Assembly (NCBI GenBank): GCA_951799405.1
Contig: OX637335.1
Span: 18,170,342-18,234,341 of the forward strand
Direction of reading: 5' to 3'
Length of the DNA stretch: 64,000 nucleotides
Origin: Agapetus fuscipes
Lineage: Eukaryota; Arthropoda; Insecta; Trichoptera; Glossosomatidae
Shown here: positions 23,030 to 32,411 of the stretch, one piece after another
How positions within the stretch are numbered: position 1 is the stretch's first letter
How the letters are laid out: the number at the start of each line of letters is the position of its first letter
Notes under the pieces: generated by a model
Databases searched by the model: none
The model's input: the letters and a program-made list of their open reading frames with translations, nothing else
Told to the model about the DNA's origin: nothing
Program-made: the position numbers and the translations under genes

Positions 23030-23825
23030 GCGGAGAAAGAGTTGCATTAGGTAAGTCAAAGTCAAGGATAAACAGTGATTTCATAAACTTAAGTCATCGC
23101 CCTCCATGGATCACCAATTGAATAACTTTACATGAGATTACTGATGTGTTTTTACAACACAATTAGTTTCGTAAGAAGGTTACTGAGAATTTGAAGGGAG
23201 AAAGCATTGCATTGGGTAAGTCAAAGTCAAAGGTAAACAGTGATTTAATAAACTAAAGTCATCGCCCTCCGTGGATCACCAATTGAATAACTTAACATGA
23301 GATTACTGATGTGTTTTTAAAACACAATTAGTTTTATAATAAGATTACCTACTAAGAATTATATGGGAGAAAGAAGTGCATTAGGTAGATCAAGGATAAA
23401 CAGTGATGTAATAAACAAAAGTCATCGTCTTGCACAGATCACCAATTGAATAACGTATCATGAGATTACTGATGTGTTTTTAAAACACAATTAGTTTCGT
23501 TATAAAATAACTGAGAATTCAAAGGGAAAAAAAGTTGTATTGGGTAAGTCAAAGTCAAGGATAAACAATGCTTTAACAAAGAAAAAATATCGCCCTGCAT
23601 AAATCACCAATTGAATAAAATTACTGAAAATTGGAAAGGAGAAAGAGTTGCATTGGGTAAGTCAAAGTCAAGGATAAACAATTTAATAAACAAAGGTCAT
23701 CGCCTTCCGCGGATCACTGATAGAATAATTTAACATGAGATTACTGATGTGTTTTTAAAACACAATTAGTTTCGTAATAAGATTTTTGATCATTCGAAGG
23801 GAGAAAAAGTTACATTGGTCGATGA
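23030..23825 (+). repeat. Tandem satellite, ~165-bp monomer, about five copies
   Basis: GGGTAAGTCAAAGTCAAGG recurs at about 23049, 23214, 23542 and 23658, with a shorter variant at 23383. Spacing is about 165, 169 and 159, then about 115 for a truncated unit. Each monomer has ATCACCAATTGAATAA and GATTACTGATGTGTTTTTA followed by AAACACAATTAGTTTCG, a palindromic TTTTAAAAC core. Between-copy divergence is modest, so the array is not ancient. Confidence 0.85.
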
Positions 23826-23829
23826 AAGA

Positions 23830-24335
23830 GACCAAGAAGAATATCGTGAATAAACCAGTAATGATTTTGATGAAGCTTGACGTTGCGTGTGGTTGAAATA
23901 ATTTATTATTTACAAAAACAAATTTTGCTTAAAAGGCTTGACATTTTGACTTTCACGTCTCAATTCTTCAACTTCCATGGACAAATTCATAGTTAATACG
24001 TGTATTGTGATGACGGCAATCAAATCTGATGGCTATCTGAAGACGTATTCATAAGGTGACCTACCTGAGCCACCTCGGGTCACAGGTCACGCGGATGCTG
24101 CGCTGTTGATAAAACCGAAACATGGATATCAATCCATCTAACTAATGAGACAATCGAGATGTGAAGGTACTGTTAAATACCAGGTCAACACCAGGTCAAT
24201 AGTTAAAAAAAATAGTCCTCCAGCAATACAGTTTTTTTCTGGATCGTAAAGCCATTTCATAACTAATTCATAAACCATACTGATGAAATAGCTTGCGTCT
24301 TAGTAGTATTAGTGTGTAATAATAGATTTTCTATA
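23830..24335. other. No gene recognised
   Basis: Unique AT-rich sequence between the satellite and a LINE tail. Confidence 0.4.
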
Positions 24336-24339
24336 ATCT

Positions 24340-24545
24340 TAGTTACAAAGATGAATTAACATTTAAGAATCATTTTTACTTCATGCCCACAAGCAAGCAC
24401 GCTTAAGATCACGCTTACGTATGTCGACTTACAAAATTATTGAAAACCTTCCCTGAAACAGGGGAAATATTGCAAATTTAACCATTTTTTACAGTTTGTG
24501 TGGTCAGCACTCAGCATCATACCAACCTATAAATCAAGGAAACTA
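24340..24545 (-). mobile_element. LINE-tail repeat (family T), reverse
   Basis: TCTATAATCTTAGTTACAAA through CCTTCCCTGAAACAGGGG to CCTATAAATCAAGG. Confidence 0.75.
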
Positions 24546-24549
24546 AGAA

Positions 24550-25140
24550 CGAAATATTTGCTTAGTTAGTCTTCACCCTATTAGCCACACAACTTTTGGC
24601 AGTTGCATTTTTTGTATGTATTTTGTGTGTATTTGAAATACGTAATTAAAAACTGGATTTTTCACTTAAAATAATTGAGGCACTTGCCCAGTTTATCAAA
24701 CAATTTTTGAGACTACTGAATGATTTTCTTACTTAGTAACATTGTTTACGTTTATACTTAGGTCACAGATAAGATTTCTAGGTTCGCTGTCAAATTTAAG
24801 CATCACGCTTCAGGTGTTGTTTTTTCTACATTTATCAATAACGCCAATAATCTAGAGATCGTGCTCCGTACAAGCCGCGCACTGCATAAATACACTCTGC
24901 ACATAAATCAGCTACCAGTTTTCTCTTGCGAAGTAAACATATCGAGCATCTACAATGTGTGCGTAGTGTGTACGAAGCGATCTGCGCACGCGCCGACTTC
25001 CTGTTAGAGCGACTTTACACGGGGAAAAAATGTGTTCTTCATTTTCACATAAACGCTATTGAGAAAGTTTGCAACTTTAGATTTACTATACAGACACAGA
25101 AATACGCTTCCAGACGTTGAGATTTTCTTAATTAGTAATT
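24550..25140. other. No gene recognised
   Basis: A 64-codon ORF at 24926 has no family signature. Confidence 0.35.
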
Positions 25141-25254
25141 TGCTAGATTAGTGGAGGTGAATCTGAAGGGACTCTGACCACCCCTAACGGAATACAATCA
25201 ATGTCTCAACTTGGGTTAGGTTACATCTGCAATGATCACATACAAAAATAAGTA

Positions 25255-25680
25255 GAGGACGTAATAAGATGGAGCAGATCCAGAAGATGATTTTGAAGAG
25301 ATCGTGTCTCCAGAATGAATCATAAAAGACTCGCACACATTATAACTAATGAAATGGCAATAGGTCAACGAAAGCCCAGATGGAGGTCCTCCAAAAAGGT
25401 GGAACGATATCTTGATGTGCTAATCTCAGGATCCATGAGCCGATGTGCAGTTTTTTTTTTGTTTAGCAGAGAGAACTAATGTACTTCGGTCACGTTATAA
25501 GAAATGAGAAATACAGGGTAAGATTAAGGTGAGTAGAACTCAGGGACGCCGAAAGATACCGTGGCTGAAAAACCTACGTTCTAGTCCCTGTTTTGAGCTG
25601 CAGCATTCATAACAACCATCATGATCGCCGATCTTCGATAAAAGTGGCACCAAAAAGAGAAAAAGATCGAAAGACCTCTT
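25255..25680 (+). pseudogene. Decayed LINE ORF2 C-terminus (second type)
   Basis: Frame-shifted fragments read RVSRMNHKRLAHIITNEMA (about 25305), then LMYFGHVIRNEKYR (about 25473), WLKNLR (about 25560) and ITTIMIADLR (about 25610). YFGHxxRxEKYR ... WLxNLR ... MIADLR is the order seen at the C-terminus of RTE/BovB-like 'endonuclease-reverse transcriptase' LINE proteins. Several stops and indels separate the pieces; a fossil. Confidence 0.65.
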
Positions 25681-25784
25681 TATTTATATCATCGTCAAAA
25701 AATATTGTAACTACGAGTGAGATACAAAAATCCAAGGAGTTTATGCAAATATAACCTCAGATTTTTTTAAATGAAATTTGTAGC

Positions 25785-25935
25785 CTGGTTAATTTAATTG
25801 GTAGCTTGGTTACTATGAATCACCAAGTGGTAGCGTATAGTAACCAAGTGGTAAAAGAGTGGAAACTGAATGGTAAAGCAGTGGTGAAAAGTGGCAACGG
25901 AATGGTGACTGAATGGCAACCAAATGTGAAATGGT
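25785..25935 (+). repeat. Degenerate short tandem repeat
   Basis: Irregular repetition of GGTAAC, AAGTGGTA and GAATGGTAA-type words about every 10-20 nt. Confidence 0.5.
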
Positions 25936-26419
25936 TACATAAAAAGCACTAGCGGTAGTCGGCGAATTTTAATTGAATGATGACTGGAGTAATAATGTGT
26001 AATTCATTTAAGACGAATCGAATCGTGTTTCAGCCATACGGCTAGCGAGGCTACTAGCTTAGCGCAAAATCATTCTACTGGCACCCGAACTAGCGCCGTG
26101 CGAGCGGGCATCAAGAGTAAACTTTCGTTCCAATTTCGATAGTTAATTTTAATTAATTGAAATGGCTCGCAAAACAATTTTTTCTTTGTGGATTATAACA
26201 GTTGATGGGCCTGCTTTTAATTGCCGTAAGGCTGACGGCCATAACAGAGAAAGTATTCGCCGAGAAAGTCGAATCTGAATTTGGAGCCGCTCGTAATTCT
26301 TTCGTTTAAATTTAAGAGGCGTTACACCTCTCCCCCGGGCCATTGTTTATTTCACAAAATTATTCAAAAACATTTTTTAAATAATATTTCACTAAAAAAT
26401 TGTTTAATGCTCTTTTTTC

Positions 26420-26610
26420 TGTAAAAATGGTTCACTTTGCCAATGTCACCCCTGTTTCATGGAAGTTGGAGGGTGCAGGGTGTATGTTCATTTGAGATTT
26501 GGGTTTTTATGTCGTACGCTCGCATGCGGCATGTGCAAGCGCGAACTTATACGTGTCTGCTTGTGAGAATGCTTAAAGTTACATATTTCTGCAACTTAGA
26601 TTAGATAAAA
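26420..26610 (+). mobile_element. LINE-tail repeat (family T)
   Basis: AAAAATGGTTCACTTTGCCA, CCCCTGTTTCATGGAAG, CATGCGGCATGTGCAAGCGC, short TTAGATTAGA tail. Confidence 0.75.
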
Positions 26611-26639
26611 TTAAATTTTGCGCTAATAATCTACTGCGC

Positions 26640-26910
26640 TTTCTGGGAAGGAATTGCATGTGGTGAGTGGAACCTATTTATTTTTAAAGTGTACCGGCCT
26701 CACGCCAACCACTTAAAAGTTGAAAGGGGTTTCCCAACTCTCGAGGGGGCTGGTACTCATTTCTTGTAAACCATGTAAACCTTGACGGTATTTTCTTTTG
26801 GGTTTTTGAGATTAACACCGAAACGGGAAATCATTTCTGACACCCTCGGTGGGATTCGAGCCCGAGCTCTCGACATGAAATGCAAGCACTTTACCATCTG
26901 AGCTGAGAAA
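26640..26910 (-). mobile_element. SINE A, reverse, diverged
   Basis: Reverse of the SINE A body (CGTTTCGGTGTTAATCTC, AACCCCTTTCAACTTTTAAG) with head remnant CTCAGATGGTAAAGTGCTTG. Confidence 0.65.
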
Positions 26911-27269
26911 AAGTCGCGCAATTTACTTGATATGTGATATATCAAGGTGTATTTAAAAAAATATGTCAACTTAATGATATAAGTGGCTCCCATTTCTTTA
27001 TCAAACATCCGTCAGAGCTATAAAAGCCGTGAATAATATAAACGACTAAGCAAACACGGAAAATATTCGGCGCCTGGCGGATGTGTGGCATAGTCTATGT
27101 TATTATTATTATATTCATATACTATAATCATTCTGTTATTCAAGGTTTGCATATGAATTTCTTGTGTGTTTACCGGTTTTAAAAAACCTGAAAAAATTGT
27201 ACAATTGAAGTATAAAAAACCGCCATGAATAGAAGTGAAGAAATCTTTTCAAAATTATGACAAATATTT

Positions 27270-27520
27270 TCCTTGACTTATAGATTGATATAAAGATGAC
27301 CGCCCATGCTGTAACAAATGTTTCACTTTGCCAATGTCACCCCTGATGCAGGGAAAGTCGGGAAAAGTTGAAGGGCTTATGTTCATTTGAGGCTTAGATA
27401 TTCATTTGTAAGTACGCATGCAGCATTTGTAAGCGCGAACTTACACTTGCCTGATTGTGGGCATGCGTTTTATGTAAATTTAAATGATAATATATATATG
27501 CTATTTAGATTATAGATAAA
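27270..27520 (+). mobile_element. LINE-tail repeat (family T)
   Basis: TTCCTTGACTTATAGATTGA, CACCCCTGATGCAGGGAAAG, AAGCGCGAACTTACAC, TTTAGATTATAGAT end. Confidence 0.75.
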
Positions 27521-27775
27521 CGTACCTATAGTCGGAACTTTTTCGGTACAGATGTTAAAAAAATGTGTCTTGAATGAAAAAATCTCTTGAATAGACTGAA
27601 TCCCATATGTTAAGCTTTTTTCCAGTAGGAATACCAGAGCCAAACTCATGATATCAGATGGCAAAAAAATATTTATTGTCAAATCACCTTTACACCTTAG
27701 ATTATAGATTTCTGGGAGTAACTAAAAAAATATTAGAAATGTTTTTAGGCTTTTACGGCCGGATTCAGATGCTTA

Positions 27776-27949
27776 ATTTTTTGTTTCCGGGCTTTGACCG
27801 TGGTCCTTCTTTACTTCTTTTTTCTTTCTCTTCTTCTTGATACTTCTTGAAAAAGACACTTCTACGTCAGCTGAAGTCTTTAAAAAGTATCAAGAAGAAG
27901 AAAAGAAGCAAAAACTATGGACCACGGTCAAAGCCCGGAAACAAAAAAT
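27776..27949. repeat. Long foldback hairpin (~174 nt)
   Basis: Left arm starts TTTTTGTTTCCGGGCTTTG and includes CCGTGGTCC, a pyrimidine run and CTTCTTCTTGATACTT. The right arm is its complement, with AAGTATCAAGAAGAAG, GGACCACGGTCAAAGCCCGG and AAACAAAAAA. Even the centre (AAAGACACTTC / GAAGTCTTT) pairs, so nearly the whole length folds. No ORF of note. Confidence 0.85.
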
Positions 27950-28214
27950 CAAACAGAAAAAATAATCATATTCTCTGTCGTATTTCTGATAGATAATTTG
28001 ATTTGCGTGAACCCTAATTGATGTGCAGAGCTATATAGAATAAACTTACACATCTGCTTCAGTGTGCTGTCATAAAAGCGCTATTCAGGACAACAAACTC
28101 GTACAACACATCGAGAACGCATCTCATTACGAGGCAGATACACCAAGATGGCATCTGCGGTCTGAGGCATTGTCTTCTCACAATAAAAATCATAAACCTA
28201 AATAAAAAGACCAA

Positions 28215-28560
28215 ATTGTCATTATTTCCGCGGGTTCAATTCAATTAAAATTTCGGTTAATTTATTTCAGATTCAGTTCACATACAGAGTCACTTTATAC
28301 CTACACAATGCAACGATCGGTTGACTTCTAACGCTGTAGAGCGTTTTGGACCTTATTTTATAGCAATAGTAAGGATCATTCTCGAATAATTGAGAATTGG
28401 TATCTGCGAGACTTTACTAGAACATCAGACCAGACACTCGAACAATACAAATACAATTATATAAGTACGTATTTCTAGAGAGACTTGGCAGACTTTATCA
28501 GAGACACTAACACAGACAAACAACTCATAAAATTACATATTCGTTACAATATGTTTGTTC
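28215..28560. repeat. Diverged long repeat, partner of 3245-3605
   Basis: Same block order as 3245-3605, starting GCGGGTTCAATTCAATTAAA and ending with CACAGACAAACAACTC and TTCGTTACAATATG. Possible solo LTR of an element type distinct from that at 31915. Confidence 0.4.
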
Positions 28561-28794
28561 CCCGTGGACTCCTAAACCGCTCAAACAATTGTAATTTTAT
28601 TTTCAGGAAACTTGTAAAATACTCTCAAAAGTGTTACTGTGAAATTTGATGTTGATCGAATGAAAAACAGACTTCTATTCCAGATTTTCAGCAACACGGT
28701 CTGTAAGCTATGAAACCATCCAATAGAAAGAGATCATTATTTCAATGAACGGTTAATGTTGAAACCTTTGCGATGTTGTTCTCAATTTGATAAT

Positions 28795-29050
28795 AATAAT
28801 ATTATGTTGATTTATTTGATGAGCGCTATTTTGTATGAATCACACCTTAAAAGCTTTGGTTGCCGATGTGAAAAGCGCCAATATTCAAACAAGACCCAGT
28901 TGCTGTAAGGCTGAAAGTAAGTGATTAATTTTTCAACCCAGCAACAAGCACATTTGATAATTGTAAAAAAAATTATCGCTCCGCCGGGATTCGAACACAC
29001 TACCTTCTAACCACGAGTTCGAAGTTTTAACCTCTAAACTACGGACCGGT
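28795..29050 (-). mobile_element. SINE B, reverse, full length, diverged
   Basis: The minus strand begins at GGTCCGTAGTTTAGAGGTTA (29050), then GTTCGAATCCCGGCGGAGCG, the CTTGTTTGAATATTGGCG body and the 3' end AAATAGCGCTCATCAAATAA. Confidence 0.75.
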
Positions 29051-29059
29051 CACAAGATA

Positions 29060-29745
29060 TGTAGGTATATCTACCCACTTATCGAATTAAGATTTCCGAT
29101 TGTGAAATATTATATACTCAAGAGTAGCGTAAACAGAAATACATATAGAAGATACAACAGCACCTCTAGTGACTGCTATAGTTTTCATACATCTTTTCTG
29201 TTACGCGATAGGTGCGTATTTACGCAACGCTTTATACTCGTAGTAGAGATTCCTACATGAACAGTTAAATAACCACTCGAAAAAAAATGACAAGGTCAAA
29301 CTTTCCTATGTCACATTTGACGTATACAACCAAATCCGGCTATCTAGGATTTTTTCCGAACATGAAATAAATATATGGAAATACTGGAAATCATTTCTTC
29401 ATCATTTGCATATGTGTAAATCGTTGTTAAATAAATTCTAGATTTCCACTTTTGGTTTCATACGAGGGGGAAAAAAGTAAACCGCGAAAGTCACGAGTTG
29501 CTAAATCTGCCTAACCTAGTAAGGCAAAAAAAAGACAATAATAATATTGTCTAGTAATATTATTATTATTATTTGCGAATAATAAAAATATGACCGAGAT
29601 TATATGTTGTCGGTCGTATTCGCAGAACTAACTAGTATTCTTTACGTACTTATATGAATTTTCATTTACTTTAAGCATTTTAAACGCTGAAAAAACTATA
29701 ATAGACTCATTTTTCTCGGCGAGCAAACGTCACTCTTGAAAACAA
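29060..29745. other. No gene recognised
   Basis: AT-rich with an ATT/AAT-rich inverted patch at 29537-29575. Confidence 0.35.
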
Positions 29746-29749
29746 ACAT

Positions 29750-29995
29750 ATTCCTTGACTCATAAATTTGTATGAGGCTGACCACCCATACTGTTAAAAA
29801 TGGTTCACTTTGCCAGTGTCACCCCTGTTTCAGGAAAGGTCGGTAAGAGTTGCAGGGCTAATGTTCATTGCAGATTGGTTTTTATGTTTTAAGTCCACAT
29901 GCAGCATGTGTAAGCGCAAACTTATTCGTGTCTGCGTATACAAATGCATTTAATGTGAATCTTAAATATAATGTATATTTGCAACTTAGATCATA
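29750..29995 (+). mobile_element. LINE-tail repeat (family T)
   Basis: TTCCTTGACTCATAAATTTG, GGCTGACCACCCATACTG, CACCCCTGTTTCAGGAAAGG, CAACTTAGATCATAAAC. Confidence 0.8.
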
Positions 29996-30394
29996 AACAG
30001 CGGTCGCGAAATAGTGCCAAAAAATCAACCACATCATTAAATTATTTATAATCTGAAATTATACCACGCAGTGTAAAACATTTCTTTTTTATGCATCATT
30101 TGATTTTTGAATACTTTATATAATATTTACGAGGTATGGCACTATAAAAACATAAAATTCTAAACCGCACATTAAAAGTTGAGACTGCAATAAAATTTCA
30201 TAGTTTGTTCCTATATTCACACACAAAAAAAAACAATATGAACTGAGTGAAAGAATATATTCATTCACACCTCCATATTTACGAACATTGAAAAGGGTGC
30301 GAAATTGAACCTGGTCATTCGGCCGGATCACTCCCAAATCTGGCCGTCATAGGCGCTAGTCTCTCATCCATGCAAACTTTTTATCTGCTTGTTT

Positions 30395-30560
30395 CACTTT
30401 TGCCATTGCAATTCCTGGTTTCAGGGAAAGGCGCCAGGAGTTGCAAGGTTTATTTTCATGTGAGTACACATGCAGCATGTGTAAGCGCGAACTTCCATGT
30501 GCCTGCGTGTGGACACGCATTGAAAATGAGCCTTTAATATCAATATATCTTTGCGACTTA
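30395..30560 (+). mobile_element. LINE-tail repeat (family T), 5' part missing
   Basis: ACTTTTGCCATTGCAATTCC, GTTTCAGGGAAAGGCGCC, AGCATGTGTAAGCGCGAAC, TTTGCGACTTAGGTTATA. Confidence 0.7.
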
Positions 30561-30579
30561 GGTTATAAATTTTATAACA

Positions 30580-30815
30580 AAAGCTGATTCACTGATTTGA
30601 GGAATCGTGGATAAAATATTTTATTAGATGTTACTTCTCACAGTAAGTCAATTAATTAAAGATAACAAACTTCTAAACTACAGGATTTTCACTTTTTTCG
30701 TGTTTTCTCTCGTAGAAAATAGGAATAAACGGTGCATTTATCAGATAAACCCATGTTACTCGTAACTTAATATATCACTAATTCAGTTTTACCTTTAAGG
30801 TTAATAAAATTACTT
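30580..30815 (-). mobile_element. MITE family 2, reverse
   Basis: Reverse of the 56727-56971 copy: GCTGATTCACTGATTTGAGG, AAATCCTGTAG equivalent, CGTAGAAAATAGG and the TIR end near TTACCTTTAAGG. Confidence 0.7.
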
Positions 30816-31274
30816 TGAATACTGACATTTTTAATCCAATTCTAAATTTGTTCATGGAATTATGAATGCACGCAGTTAACGGCTAATCTAATTATTTTCA
30901 GTGATTGCCGACAGAGGCGCGCTGAGTGCCCGCCATACATAAACCGGTGGTGTGTTATGTTATGCATTTCTCTTGGTAAATGAACAAATGGAGCGATCGC
31001 TAAAAGAAATGCACTGCGCTCGATTCCGCGACTGGAAACGCCAGATGTGGCCAACCAAAGCACGCAGAGATTATCTTCTATTAAAATGTTGTTAAATAGA
31101 CATTAAAAAAATGACAGCGTGCATTATACAAAGTATAGAGCTTAAGTATGAAATGAAAATTGTATGCATCGTTTTTATGATTTTCATTAATTTTATTTAT
31201 TACCTGTAATGTAACGATTATAGTAAAATATGGATAATATGTGCATATTTTATAAATTTTACAAGCGAAACGCA

Positions 31275-31588
31275 ACTTGGCATATAGTGCAACCCTCTGC
31301 CACATTATCCCCGAAGGAATTCGTATGTAGCGAGTGTAACCATTTTATTTTCACAGGTAAGGGAGCCAGCCTTACGCCTAACACTTCAGTTGAAGTGGGA
31401 GTTTTCCAGTTCCCGAGGGGGCTGGCACTCATTTCTTGTGAAGGCTTAACCTTGTCGGTATTTTACTTTGGGTTTTAGAAATAAACACCGAAACGGAAAA
31501 CCATTTCTGACACCCTAGGTGGGATTCGATCACTTGCTCTCAGCATAAGAATGCAAGCACTCTACAAACTAAGCTAATGACCAGACGT
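31275..31588 (-). mobile_element. SINE A, reverse, near full length
   Basis: The minus strand starts in the degraded head near 31588 and passes through GTTTCGGTGTTTATTTCTAA, CCCCTCGGGAACTGG and AAATAAAATGGTT to the AAGTTGCGT 3' end. Confidence 0.75.
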
Positions 31589-31910
31589 AATGAAACCAAA
31601 TTATCATTCTGTTGCTCTGAAACAAAACGGTTTTTTAAAGTATATACTTAGATAAATTTGATGAGACAGCAATATTTTAGAAATTATCTCGAACTTGAAG
31701 TCCAAAACCTGTCGTTAACACATTTTTAAAGATTTAAAGTATTTTATTTAAAAAAACTGAAGAACTGAGAACCAACATTTGAGGCAAAGAACAAATTTCA
31801 ACAAATCGGTTTATTTATATTATCTATTTTGTATGCTGTGCAAAAAATACATTTCATGTTTTTCTATGAATACACACATATTTTTAAGTCACAAATCTAA
31901 CATGGTATTC

Positions 31911-31914
31911 ATAT
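31911..31914. other. Target-site duplication (left), ATAT
   Basis: ATAT flanks the LTR element on the left and again at 35195-35198. If the LTR is taken to start one base later, the duplication would read ATATT (5 bp). Confidence 0.85.
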
Positions 31915-32368
31915 TGTTACGTTTTACCTGGGTTCTTTTAATTAAAACACAAGTTTAACACAAGTTAGCCATACAGTTTATTTACACAGACTTTCTTACA
32001 ATAGATTTATTTTTAACAGACTTATTCTAACAGATTTATTTTAACACACTTATTTATTTCGTACAGATTACATTTATTTTACACCATTTTGGTCGCCCTA
32101 GTAACTAGATACTCCTCTGTGTGAGTGCTTCGAAGACTGACTCGCTTCAGCCCATTGTCGCCCTTCTTATAGCGGAACCTAGGGGCCATTCCAGCCTGCC
32201 CTAGAAACTTCCACTACCACAGTTGTATAGACGATTCTGGACATATTTATTTCATGAAGAGTCCATTTCCTACCTACATACACACCTTACAATTACAATC
32301 GTCTGGGCCAGAACATTCTCTCAAAACACACGTACACCAATAAACATCTACCAGTGTATTTCGTTACA
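31915..32368 (-). repeat. 3' LTR
   Basis: 454 bp, paired with 34741-35194. In minus-strand sense it begins TGTAACGAAATACACTGG and ends AAACGTAACA. Several AATAAA motifs lie in its latter part and can serve as polyadenylation signals. Confidence 0.95.
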
Positions 32369-32381
32369 TTATCCCCCCCTT
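32369..32381 (-). promoter_or_regulatory. Polypurine tract
   Basis: Minus-strand AAGGGGGGGATAA directly abuts the 3' LTR, where the plus-strand primer of LTR elements lies. Confidence 0.85.
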
Positions 32382-32406
32382 AGACTGTTCCGCCCCGGAA
32401 CAGTCT
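32382..32406 (-). promoter_or_regulatory. Perfect 11-bp hairpin beside the PPT
   Basis: AGACTGTTCCG, loop CCC, CGGAACAGTCT. It lies between the ORF stop and the polypurine tract. Function unknown; an RNA packaging or processing signal is a guess. Confidence 0.8.
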
Positions 32407-32411
32407 TTTCT

